A stretch of DNA of 7,625 bases. Source: an uncultured Gemmatimonadales bacterium (GTDB lineage Bacteria; Gemmatimonadota; Gemmatimonadetes; Longimicrobiales; Gaopeijiaceae). Positions 1 to 6,332 of this stretch are shown piece by piece. The stretch's first letter is position 1. Each line of letters starts with the position of its first letter. Where the stretch lies: NCBI GenBank assembly GCA_937982605.1, contig CALJLC010000370.1:1-7625 (forward strand), written 5' to 3'. A program made the translations under genes and the position numbers. The notes beneath the pieces are model-generated. The model made no database searches and had not been told where the DNA came from. It saw only the letters and a list, made by a program, of their open reading frames with translations.

Positions 1-11
1 GGGCGTGGCGC

Positions 12-32
12 GGCCGCGCCCGAGGCGCGGCC
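12..32. repeat. Perfect GC hairpin downstream of the vWA gene
   Basis: Perfect inverted repeat with 9-bp arms (GGCCGCGCC / GGCGCGGCC) and a 3-nt loop, about 65 bp beyond the stop of the minus-strand membrane/vWA gene. Neither side is followed by a T-run, so it is not a classical intrinsic terminator, although a stem this stable could stop or protect the 3' end of that transcript. The rest of positions 1-95 shows no supported gene. Confidence 0.4.
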
Positions 33-95
33 CCGGGCGCCGGAAGGGCATCGGTCGTGTGGCTCGGGTGGCCGGATCTCCCGTCGGGTCGGGGC

Positions 96-2156
96 TCAGA
101 GGGCGAGCGCGAGCTCGAGCCGCTCCATGTCGTTGATCACGGCCCACTCGCCGCCGCCGGACTCCACGCGCAGGCGCCAGGCGTCGAGTCGGTCCATGTA
201 CTCCCGGGGATCGACGTTGTCCGCGGTGAGCTTGGTGACGTTGAGCGCGATCACGCGTACGCCGTCGAGCTCGATCGGGAAGTCGCGGATATGCCCCTCG
301 GGCAGGTCCTCCTCGAGATCGGAGAAGATCAGCACCGTCTTGGTGCCCGGCCCGACCTCGTTGAGCCACTCGACGGCCTGCAGCACGCCACCGGTGATGT
401 CCGTGTGGGCGGCCGGCCGCATCGTGCTGGTGAAGTCGGTGACGGTCTCGAGGAAGACCCGCTTCTGGTCGTTGGCCACGGACGGCCTCGGATCGAAGGT
501 CGTGCGGATGACGATGTCCTTCTCGCTGAAGCTGCCCCCGTCGATCCGTGCCACGCCGAAGGAGTCGCCCGGATCGAGTGTGCCGAGCAGGTAGTTGATG
601 ACCGTCTGCGCCCGCTGGACCTCGCCGGCGTACGTGCCCGACGTGTCGATCAGCAGGAAGACGCCGCGTCCCGTCGGGGCGGGCGAACAGCCGCTCAGCA
701 GGAGTAGCACGAGGAGCGCCGCGCCCACGCTCTTGCGGACCTCGCTGGTGCGCTCCGGTGCGGGACGCTCGCGGAACTCGCGCACCCACTCCTCGAGCTT
801 GAGCGGGAGGAAGATCGCCACGTCGTACAGGTTCTTCAGCCCCTTGCCGATGTGGTCCGAGGCGAAGCCGAGGAGCTTGGTCCCGAAGGCCAGGAGGCGC
901 AGGAACGCCACCGTGGCCTGGCCGCCGACGATGCGCGAGGCGTGGATGAACGACTCGAGCGGAATCGCCACGAAGGTCAGCGCGAAGGGCAGGATGAAGC
1001 CCATGACCATCTGACCGACCGAGGGAATCCACATGAACTCCGGCCGCTGCGCGGTGACGCCGGCGAGCGTCTGCGTGAGCGCGGCCCGGTCCGCCGCGAG
1101 CATGTCGCGCATGTACGCCAGCGACGCCTCGATGCTGGCGAGCACGAACAGGAGGCTGAACGCCGCCCACGCCATCCGCTTGCGGGTGCGTGCGTCGAGA
1201 CGCCCGATCACCGGGAAGAGACGGGTGATGCGGAGCGATTCCATGAGGAAGAGCCCCATCGTGATCTCGATGAGAATGATCACGAGGGCCGCCACGTCCG
1301 ACGTCTGCATCGTGCCGAGGCGGCTCGTGGCGCCGACCATCTCGGACATGGGCAGCGCGATGAGCTGGAAGTTCACGAAGCCGCCCAGCGACGCGATGAC
1401 GAGCACGAGACCGGCGATCACGAACTGCGTCATCGCCGAGTTGGCGAGCGAACGCTCGGCCTCGTCGGAGCGCTGCGCGATCTCGCGGTAGCTCGACATG
1501 AGCTCGTCGAGGTGCTTCGAGCGCTCGAAGATCCCGGCCACCGCCTGCTCGACGCGCGACAGCGTCGAGTCCATGGAGCGCCAGGCCGGCACCATCTTCG
1601 AGAGCAGGACGTGCCGCTCGCGGCTCGTCTTGCGGTACTCGTCCATTGCCTCCTGGTGCGCCTCCTCGATCCCCGCGTGGAGCGCCTCGACGGCGCGCGC
1701 GGCGGTCGTGCCGCCGCCCACGCGCTGCGACATCTCGGACGCGGCGCTGAGCGTCTGCGTCCACGACTCGGGCGCCGGGGGCGCGTCGGTCGCGCGTCGG
1801 TAGTCCTCGTCGATGCGCGCGATCTGGTCGGCGAGCTGGCGGTGCAGGGCGGGGTAGGCCGAGAGGTCCCGGTCCACCGAGTCCGAGATGCGCCGGAACT
1901 CCTGCTCGATCTGGTGCTCCGTCTCCCGGAGCCCCGCGCTGAGCAGGACCTCGCGGTTGCGCTCGGCGACCCGCTCCTGGAGGGCCGTGATCGCGTCGGC
2001 CGTGAGCTTGCAGCCCTGCGTGATCGCCCGCGCCACACCCTGGATCATGGTGTGGACCGGGCCGCGCGCGCCGAACATGACGAGCACGAGCAGGAGGCCC
2101 ATCACGATCAGTGACAGACCGGGGTTATCCGGCCACGGCATCAGTACCGAAGGCAT
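96..2156 (-). CDS. Multi-pass membrane protein with coiled coil and C-terminal vWA domain behind an internal lipobox
   Basis: 686 aa from the ATG at 2156. A GTG at 2165 would add three residues, but GGAG lies only 2 nt before that GTG and 11 nt before the ATG, so I prefer the ATG. Visible in order: transmembrane segment at about 9-28; a charged, probably coiled-coil stretch at about 45-240; four more transmembrane segments at about 244-266, 288-308, 328-349 and 380-403; an amphipathic stretch; a short hydrophobic segment at 477-487 ending in the lipobox-like LLSGC with Cys490; then a vWA domain at about 498-640. The MIDAS-like residues are Asp504, Ser506 and Thr508 (DTSGT), Thr585 (HTD) and Asp613 (FSDLEED). 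Positive charges put the N-terminus outside, the coiled coil inside and the vWA domain outside. The vWA fold binds metal and protein ligands, so a ligand- or stress-sensing or assembly role is possible. I recognise no named family for the whole protein. A sigma-54 promoter lies upstream. Confidence 0.88.
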   Translation of the reverse strand: MPSVLMPWPDNPGLSLIVMGLLLVLVMFGARGPVHTMIQGVARAITQGCKLTADAITALQERVAERNREVLLSAGLRETEHQIEQEFRRISDSVDRDLSAYPALHRQLADQIARIDEDYRRATDAPPAPESWTQTLSAASEMSQRVGGGTTAARAVEALHAGIEEAHQEAMDEYRKTSRERHVLLSKMVPAWRSMDSTLSRVEQAVAGIFERSKHLDELMSSYREIAQRSDEAERSLANSAMTQFVIAGLVLVIASLGGFVNFQLIALPMSEMVGATSRLGTMQTSDVAALVIILIEITMGLFLMESLRITRLFPVIGRLDARTRKRMAWAAFSLLFVLASIEASLAYMRDMLAADRAALTQTLAGVTAQRPEFMWIPSVGQMVMGFILPFALTFVAIPLESFIHASRIVGGQATVAFLRLLAFGTKLLGFASDHIGKGLKNLYDVAIFLPLKLEEWVREFRERPAPERTSEVRKSVGAALLVLLLLSGCSPAPTGRGVFLLIDTSGTYAGEVQRAQTVINYLLGTLDPGDSFGVARIDGGSFSEKDIVIRTTFDPRPSVANDQKRVFLETVTDFTSTMRPAAHTDITGGVLQAVEWLNEVGPGTKTVLIFSDLEEDLPEGHIRDFPIELDGVRVIALNVTKLTADNVDPREYMDRLDAWRLRVESGGGEWAVINDMERLELALAL

Positions 2157-2242
2157 CGTTCTCACAACTCCACGTGGGGGTGAGTCGGGATGCCCGGGGG
2201 GGAACGCCTGGTGACGCTCGGGTCACCGTCCGCGCAGGAGGC

Positions 2243-2258
2243 CGCACGTTGCGTGCCA
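2243..2258 (-). promoter_or_regulatory. Sigma-54 promoter for the membrane/vWA gene
   Basis: Read on the minus strand: TGGCACG, 4 nt, then GTGCG. The -24 block matches the consensus completely. The -12 block keeps the essential GC with the correct 12-bp GG-to-GC register, but has GTGC in place of TTGC. A start about 12 nt beyond the -12 element falls near 2232, giving a leader of about 75 nt to the ATG at 2156. It sits just after the putative terminator of the upstream lipoprotein gene, as expected for a separate transcription unit. Confidence 0.65.
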
Positions 2259-2278
2259 TGGGAGGGGGCCAGCCGTCG

Positions 2279-2297
2279 AAAAGCGGCGCAAGGCCGC
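2279..2297 (-). terminator. Putative intrinsic terminator of the gene 2 lipoprotein
   Basis: On the minus strand a GCGGC/GCCGC 5-bp stem with a 5-nt loop is followed directly by TTTT. It lies about 110 nt past the stop codon at 2408 and upstream of the next sigma-54 promoter. The stem and the T-run are both short, so efficiency is uncertain. A further imperfect GC inverted repeat (2300-2320) precedes it. Apart from these and the promoter, I see no gene in 2157-2407. Confidence 0.45.
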
Positions 2298-2407
2298 CAC
2301 CCGCACGCGCTTCCGGCGGGCCTGCCGTACCCGAATGGATACCGAACAGACCCGCCGGTCGGTTGCGCCGGACCGCAAAAGATGCGCGTCCGCCGTCTCG
2401 TGGACCG

Positions 2408-3265
2408 TCAGCGGCCGTCGTCGATCTCGAGCTCGGTGAAGCCGTCCTCCATCTCGAGCTCGAACTCGAGCACCTGACCGGTGGCGTCGTAGTCGTACGC
2501 CGAGAGGTCGAGGACCGAACCGTCGGTCAGCGAGAACCAGATGTCGGGCCGCACGTCCACCGTGAGATCGGTGGCGGCTCCGTCCTCGCCCACCACCAGC
2601 GGCGGCACGAGGTCCCGCTCGATCTCGATCTCCGCCTCGATGTACACGCGGAACTCCCGAGCGCTCTCACCGTCGGGGGTGAAGCGACCGACGACCAGGG
2701 TCGTGGCCTTCCGAGGCCAGTCCGGGAACTCGTTCTGAATCGTGGTGCGGAGCGCCGCGATCTCCGCGGCGAAGCGGGTGTCCTCCTCGTCGTCCTCGAG
2801 GTCCTCGATCTCGAACTCGAGCTCGTCGTACACGCCGGGGGGCACCAGGCCCGCGAAGGCCTCGATCGGCTGCCCGTCGAGCGGGAGGTCGAGGAAGCGC
2901 GGGGGCGCCTCGAACTCGAAGCAGTCGTCGTCCCCGGAGCTGCCGGAGCCGCTGGAGTCGTCGGCGCCGGGGCAGGCGTCGTCGTCGCCCTCCAGCTCGA
3001 CCTCGGCCACGATGAGGCGGATCTCGTCGATCGTGAGCTCACCGTTGGTGCCCGAGACGGTCATGGGCGGCCCCGCCACCCGGGCGACGGGGGCGCGGGC
3101 GGAGCCGTCCGCGGTCACGCGGGCGAGCGGAGCCGCCGAGCCGACACGGAAGTTCAGCGCGACGGGCGTGGCGTCACCGACGCCGGTGGTGTCGTCGCAG
3201 GCGGCGAGCGCCGCGACTGCGGCGAGGAGCGCCGCGACGCGCGGGAATCGTACGTGGGTCTTCAT
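2408..3265 (-). CDS. Acidic DUF4382-like lipoprotein
   Basis: 285 aa from the ATG at 3265, which has GGGAG 9 nt upstream. The reading frame is open further back to 3436, but that extension runs through the promoter and puts the signal peptide internally, so I reject it. An n-region with basic residues, a hydrophobic core and lipobox LAAC give a lipidated Cys23; Asp24 and Asp25 follow. The mature protein is very acidic and beta-rich. Residues about 75-155 (TIDEIRLIVAEVELEG, then LDLPLDG, then LVPPGVYDELEFEIED) follow the pattern of DUF4382 lipoproteins, whose biochemical role is not established. A flexible Asp/Ser/Gly loop at about 94-114 is bracketed by Cys98 and Cys115, which could form a disulfide. 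It is expected to sit in the membrane facing the periplasm, or on the surface. It has a full-consensus sigma-54 promoter and is divergent from the activator gene. The C-terminal half resembles the lipoprotein at 6333-7013. Confidence 0.88.
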   Translation of the reverse strand: MKTHVRFPRVAALLAAVAALAACDDTTGVGDATPVALNFRVGSAAPLARVTADGSARAPVARVAGPPMTVSGTNGELTIDEIRLIVAEVELEGDDDACPGADDSSGSGSSGDDDCFEFEAPPRFLDLPLDGQPIEAFAGLVPPGVYDELEFEIEDLEDDEEDTRFAAEIAALRTTIQNEFPDWPRKATTLVVGRFTPDGESAREFRVYIEAEIEIERDLVPPLVVGEDGAATDLTVDVRPDIWFSLTDGSVLDLSAYDYDATGQVLEFELEMEDGFTELEIDDGR

Positions 3266-3274
3266 GAGATCGTG

Positions 3275-3279
3275 CTCCC
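3275..3279 (-). promoter_or_regulatory. Ribosome binding site fixing the lipoprotein start
   Basis: GGGAG on the minus strand, 9 nt before the ATG at 3265. It is the reason for choosing this start over the longer open frame, and it fits the signal peptide beginning MKTHVRF. Confidence 0.75.
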
Positions 3280-3321
3280 GGAGGGATGGGTTGATCGGTT
3301 GGAGGGTCGCCCCCCCATGAC

Positions 3322-3337
3322 TGCAACCGCAGTGCCA
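3322..3337 (-). promoter_or_regulatory. Full-consensus sigma-54 promoter for the gene 2 lipoprotein
   Basis: Read on the minus strand: TGGCAC, 5 nt, TTGCA. Both the -24 and -12 blocks match the sigma-54 (RpoN) consensus and the GG-to-GC register is exact. The predicted start is near 3311, giving a leader of about 46 nt with the Shine-Dalgarno site inside it. A sigma-54 activator is encoded divergently about 110 bp away, which strongly supports function. A small inverted repeat (GCTGT-TGT-ACAGC, 3347-3359) sits 10 bp upstream of the -24 block and could be an extra operator. Confidence 0.88.
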
Positions 3338-3400
3338 TGCCCCTTCGCTGTTGTACAGCAACGAGTTAGCCCTCATGAAGCGCCTCGAGCTCCGCGGCGG

Positions 3401-3417
3401 AGCACCAAATATTTGCA
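3401..3417. promoter_or_regulatory. Degenerate second copy of the putative activator site
   Basis: GCAC-N7-TTGC, one mismatch from the GCAC-N7-GTGC motif at 3431-3449. The two centres (about 3409 and 3440) are 31 bp apart, close to three helical turns, so proteins bound at both would face the same side. It includes the AT-rich palindrome CAAATATTTG (3406-3415). Confidence 0.35.
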
Positions 3418-3442
3418 CCTGGATCCAAGAATGCACTAAGAT
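3413..3442 (+). promoter_or_regulatory. Weak candidate sigma-70 promoter for the activator gene
   Basis: TTGCAC (3413-3418), an 18-nt spacer and TAAGAT (3437-3442) make a poor -35/-10 pair in an unusually AT-rich stretch. The predicted start would fall at or next to the ATG at 3448, implying a leaderless or near-leaderless message, in line with the absence of a Shine-Dalgarno site there. A sigma-54-like TGG-N10-TGCA arrangement (3419-3434) overlaps but is weak. Confidence 0.3.
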
Positions 3443-3449
3443 TGTGCAT
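3431..3449. promoter_or_regulatory. Palindrome ATGCAC-N7-GTGCAT, putative enhancer/operator of the activator
   Basis: Perfect 6-bp arms around a 7-nt AT-rich spacer. The centre is about 117 bp upstream of the -12 GC of the minus-strand sigma-54 promoter at 3322-3337, a typical enhancer distance. It also overlaps the ATG (3448) and the predicted start of transcription of the activator gene, so binding could both activate the lipoprotein gene and repress the activator. A related palindrome lies at 4824-4840. Confidence 0.55.
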
Positions 3450-4812
3450 GCTATCGCTCCTCGTTCTGACCATGGATCCCGCGCTCTCTCGTGGCCTCGA
3501 GGAGGCCCGAGGCGGGGGCGTCGACGTCGAGGTCGTCTCGGACGTGGCCGCGCTGTTCGCCGGCCTCGCCGAACGCCCGCGCACCGCCACCTTCGTCTCG
3601 CGCTCGGTCCCGCACGTGGACGTGGCGCTGGTGGAGCGCCTGGCCGCCGAGCCGACGGTGGGAGCGTTGCTGCTCTCCTCGCCCGCGGCGACGCTCGAGG
3701 GCGCGCTCCTCGCCGAGCGGGTCGGCGCCCGGGCTTCGCTGATCGAGCCGGTGGAGCCTCGAGAGCTCGTGGAGCGGCTCGCGACCGTGGCCGACGAGGG
3801 CCCCACGGTCGACTTCCCGGACGTCGGGGACCTCCCGGGAACGACGACGATCGTGGGCGAGAGCCCCGCGATGGCGCCCGTCTTCGCCCTGGTGGCGCGG
3901 GCCGCTCCGTCCCCCTCGACGGTGCTCGTCACCGGCGAGTCGGGCACCGGAAAGGAGCTCGTCGCGCGGGCGCTGCACGAGCACGGGGAGCGTCCCGACG
4001 GACCCTTCGTGGCCATCAACTGCGCCGCCATCCCCGAGACGCTGCTCGAGTCCGAGCTGTTCGGACACGAGAAGGGCGCGTTCACAGGCGCGGTGGCCCG
4101 ACGCGCGGGCCGGTTCGAGCAGGCGCACGGGGGCACGCTCTTTCTGGACGAGATCGGGGACATGAGCCCGGTGCTCCAGGCCAAGGTGCTGCGAGCGCTG
4201 GAGGAGCGCGCGGTCGAGCGCGTCGGTGGCTCCGAGTCGCGGCCGGTCGATGTCCGCGTGGTGGCGGCCACGCACACCGACCTCCGGGCCGCCATCGAGG
4301 CCGGGCGCTTCCGGGAGGACCTCTACTACCGGCTCGCCGTGGTCGAGATCGGGCTGCCGCCGCTCCGGGAGCGGCGGGGCGACGTACGGCTGCTGGCGCT
4401 GCACTTCGGGGCGCGCTTCGCTCGCGTGCACCGGCGTCCTGTCCGGGCGATCACCGGGGAGGCGCTGCGGCGCCTCGAGGCCGAGTCCTGGCCCGGGAAC
4501 GTCCGGGAGCTCCGCAACGTCATGGACCGGGCGGTGCTACTGTCGAGCGGCGGGGTCGTGCGAGCCGGAGCGCTCCGACTCGGTCGCGCGGCCCCCCGGG
4601 CTTCCGCCGGCGCCGGGGCCGACGTGCCGTCCGGCTATCCGGCGTCGACGCCGCTCGCGCGCGTCGAGGCGGACCACATCGCCCGCGTCCTCGCCGACCG
4701 GGGCGGACAGATCGGAGCGGCCGCGGAGGTGCTCGGCATCCACCGCAACACGCTCGCCCGGAAGATCCGGGAATACGGGATCGATCCGGGTCGAGGCGGG
4801 CAGACCCCGTGA
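3448..4812 (+). CDS. Sigma-54-dependent transcriptional activator (NtrC family) with degenerate receiver
   Basis: 454 aa from the ATG at 3448; TTG at 3442 and ATG at 3472 are alternatives, but the first beta strand of the receiver-like domain favours 3448. Residues 1-118 look like a response-regulator receiver lacking key residues: the phospho-acceptor Asp position is Ser51 and the conserved Lys is Glu100. The AAA+ domain (about 135-370) is complete: Walker A GESGTGKE 163-170, sigma-54 contact loop GAFTGA 210-215, Walker B GGTLFLDEI 228-236, the FREDLYYRL arginine-finger region 288-296, and sensor II WPGNVRELRN 348-357. A Fis-type helix-turn-helix (about 405-445) ends the protein. Members of this family bind enhancers and use ATP hydrolysis to open sigma-54 promoters. 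The degenerate receiver suggests control by protein contact or a ligand rather than phosphorylation; no kinase gene is nearby. The likely targets are the flanking sigma-54 promoters. Confidence 0.96.
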   Translation: MLSLLVLTMDPALSRGLEEARGGGVDVEVVSDVAALFAGLAERPRTATFVSRSVPHVDVALVERLAAEPTVGALLLSSPAATLEGALLAERVGARASLIEPVEPRELVERLATVADEGPTVDFPDVGDLPGTTTIVGESPAMAPVFALVARAAPSPSTVLVTGESGTGKELVARALHEHGERPDGPFVAINCAAIPETLLESELFGHEKGAFTGAVARRAGRFEQAHGGTLFLDEIGDMSPVLQAKVLRALEERAVERVGGSESRPVDVRVVAATHTDLRAAIEAGRFREDLYYRLAVVEIGLPPLRERRGDVRLLALHFGARFARVHRRPVRAITGEALRRLEAESWPGNVRELRNVMDRAVLLSSGGVVRAGALRLGRAAPRASAGAGADVPSGYPASTPLARVEADHIARVLADRGGQIGAAAEVLGIHRNTLARKIREYGIDPGRGGQTP

Positions 4813-4823
4813 CGCGTCGCCCC

Positions 4824-4840
4824 GGCACCGAAACGGTGCA
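4824..4840. promoter_or_regulatory. Palindrome GGCAC-N7-GTGCA, putative enhancer of the TPR-lipoprotein operon
   Basis: Same GCAC-N7-GTGC layout as the site at 3431-3449. Its arms can be read as GCACCG-AAA-CGGTGC (4825-4839), a 6-bp stem with a 3-nt loop. The centre is about 118 bp upstream of the -12 GC of the sigma-54-like element at 4937-4952, nearly the same distance as at the other site. It lies only 11 bp after the activator's stop codon, so a transcript-end hairpin is the alternative, though no T-run follows. Confidence 0.45.
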
Positions 4841-4890
4841 GCCGCCCCGCAACGCGCCCCGGGTCGATATGAGAAGGCGCACGAATCATT

Positions 4891-4907
4891 GGGCACAAAT
4901 CGTTGCT
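4891..4907 (+). promoter_or_regulatory. Near-match to a sigma-54 promoter with one extra spacer base
   Basis: GGGCAC, 6 nt, TTGCT. Both blocks resemble the consensus, but GG and GC are 13 rather than 12 bp apart, which normally destroys sigma-54 promoter function. It is followed by AT-rich DNA (TATAAAAGAATAT). It would give a leader of about 50 nt, like the lipoprotein gene's. It may be a decayed promoter, or the AT-rich part may serve a different sigma factor. Confidence 0.2.
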
Positions 4908-4936
4908 ATAAAAGAATATGTGACGATCGATACTCG

Positions 4937-4952
4937 TGGCATGTCCCGTGCG
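4937..4952 (+). promoter_or_regulatory. Sigma-54-like promoter for the TPR-lipoprotein operon
   Basis: TGGCAT, 5 nt, GTGCG. The GG-to-GC register is exact. The -24 block has one mismatch, and the -12 block GTGCG is identical to that of the promoter at 2243-2258. The predicted start near 4963 is only a few bases before the ATG at 4967, so the message would be essentially leaderless; this is the main reason for caution. Confidence 0.45.
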
Positions 4953-4966
4953 TCGTCGAGCCCGTG

Positions 4967-6331
4967 ATGCGACCCGACGATCCCCACCGGCTCACGTACG
5001 ACGCCGTCGACCGGCTCCTGCCGGAGCTCGACGAGCTGCGGCCGCTGCGTGCCCGTCTCCTGGCGGAGGCCCGTCCGGAAGCCGGGCGCCGGTGGTCCGG
5101 CTCGGGGCTCCTCGATACCGCGGGGCGCTGGCGCACCGACCCGGCCGGGCTGCTCGGCGGGGTGGAGGCGCTGGCGGCCGACGAGGCCCGTCACACCGCG
5201 GAGGTCTGGCGCTGCGTGGCCGAGGCGCTCTGCCGCGCGGAGGCCGCCGACCCGGCCGGCGCGGCCCGCCGCTTCCTCGACGCCGCGGCCCTCGAGGAGG
5301 GTCGGGATCGAGCGGGACCGGCCGCGGCCTACGCGGACGCGGCCGTGCGGGCCCTGGAGGCCGACCCGATACCGGATCCGCTCGTCCGCTCCCGGGCGCT
5401 CAGGCGCCGGGCCCGGGCCCGGCGGGCCCTCGCGCGCCATGAGGAGGCCCTGACCGACTACGAGGCCGCCGGGGCGGTCTCACGGGCGGCGGGAGACGTG
5501 CAGGGGGGCGCCGAGGCCGCGGTGGGGGCGGGCAACGTGATGGAAGACCAGGGCCGGTGGGCGGAGGCCGAGGTGTGGTATCGTCGAGCGCTGGCGCTCC
5601 TGGACGCGGAGGGAGCCGAAGGGCCCCGCCCCGAGCGGATGCACGCCCTGTTCAACCTCCACGTGGTCCTCCGCTCCCGGGGTGACGTCGCGGCGAGCGT
5701 CCCGCTGCTCGAAGAGGCCCGCCGCGTGGCGGGGGCGCTCGGAGACGACACGGCTCGACCGTTCCTCGACAACGCCCTCGGGCAGCTCCTGATGGCCCGT
5801 GGCGAGGGCGGAGGCGCGGGGCGGCACTTCCGGGATGCGCTGGCGATGGCCGAGGGCGCCCGCGCCCGGGTCACGATCCGGCTCAACCTGGCCGAAACCC
5901 TGCTCGCCGAGGGCCGGAGCCTGGACGCCGCGGAGGAAGCTCGACGGGCGGAGGCCGAGGCGATCACCGGGCACGTCCACGATCGGCTGCCCGAGGCGTA
6001 TCGCCTGCTGGGCCGTGTCGCGGCCGCCGAGGCCAACCCCGACGCCTTCGTCCTCTTCGAACGGGCCCTCGCCCTCGTCGACCGGACCGGCCTCCCGGAT
6101 GTCGAGCGGGCGCGGACCCTGCAGGCGTACGCCGAGGCGATGGAGCGGCTCGGTGACGACGACCGCGCGGGATCGCTGCGCCAGGCCTCGGAAGCGGCGT
6201 ACCGCGAGCTGGGGATCGAATACCCGCGGAGCGCGTGGGTCGACCGGCACGGGCCCGACGACACGGCCTCCCGACCGCAGGACCACCACCCACCCGAGAA
6301 TCCCGACACCCGTGAATCCGATGAGACATAG
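4967..6331 (+). CDS. TPR-repeat protein
   Basis: 454 aa, rich in Ala, Arg and Glu, with no signal peptide or membrane segment, so probably cytoplasmic. From about residue 75 to 415 it is built of paired amphipathic helices with tetratricopeptide spacing. The clearest units are near 152-176 (RRALARHEEALTDYEAAGA), 188-214 (GNVMEDQGRWAEAEVWYRRA), 225-256, 268-295, 305-330 and 345-371. TPR solenoids bind other proteins, so an adaptor or regulator role is likely, for example contacting the activator's degenerate receiver or the membrane protein; that is inference. The N-terminal 70 residues are not recognised. The C-terminal tail after about 430 is Pro/Asp/His-rich and probably disordered. The start is ATG, preceded by a GTG codon, with only a weak GAG 6 nt upstream. 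The next gene starts one base after its stop, so the two are surely co-transcribed. Confidence 0.9.
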   Translation: MRPDDPHRLTYDAVDRLLPELDELRPLRARLLAEARPEAGRRWSGSGLLDTAGRWRTDPAGLLGGVEALAADEARHTAEVWRCVAEALCRAEAADPAGAARRFLDAAALEEGRDRAGPAAAYADAAVRALEADPIPDPLVRSRALRRRARARRALARHEEALTDYEAAGAVSRAAGDVQGGAEAAVGAGNVMEDQGRWAEAEVWYRRALALLDAEGAEGPRPERMHALFNLHVVLRSRGDVAASVPLLEEARRVAGALGDDTARPFLDNALGQLLMARGEGGGAGRHFRDALAMAEGARARVTIRLNLAETLLAEGRSLDAAEEARRAEAEAITGHVHDRLPEAYRLLGRVAAAEANPDAFVLFERALALVDRTGLPDVERARTLQAYAEAMERLGDDDRAGSLRQASEAAYRELGIEYPRSAWVDRHGPDDTASRPQDHHPPENPDTRESDET

Positions 6332-6332
6332 C

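Noticed and set aside
852..2114. Long plus-strand open frame opposite the membrane/vWA gene
   Set aside because: Arg/Glu/His-rich, low-complexity translation with no domain; the minus strand encodes clear membrane segments and a vWA domain. It is a GC-rich shadow.
2244..2256. GCAC-N5-GTGC inverted repeat as another activator site
   Set aside because: It is produced by the -24 and -12 blocks of the sigma-54 promoter itself and has the wrong spacing.
2356..2375. Inverted repeat CGGTC-N10-GACCG, about 121 bp from the -12 element of the promoter at 2243-2258
   Set aside because: The distance suits an enhancer, but it does not share the GCAC-N7-GTGC motif, and 5-bp GC arms are common by chance here.
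2991..3000. Acidic Asp/Ser/Gly coding tract of the lipoprotein as a tandem repeat or metal-binding array
   Set aside because: The repeats are irregular and no Asp-x-Asp-x-Asp-Gly calcium motif is present; it reads as a flexible loop.
3266..3436. N-terminal extension of the gene 2 lipoprotein
   Set aside because: It would put the sigma-54 promoter and the Shine-Dalgarno site inside the coding region and bury the signal peptide.
2111..3439. Plus-strand frame of 442 residues across the gene 2 lipoprotein
   Set aside because: It spans a promoter region and the reverse complement of a lipoprotein with a signal peptide and ribosome binding site; the translation has no recognisable domain.
4226..4966. 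Upstream extension of the TPR gene's frame into the activator gene
   Set aside because: That part is the out-of-frame image of the activator's AAA+ and HTH regions. The TPR protein begins sensibly at the ATG at 4967.
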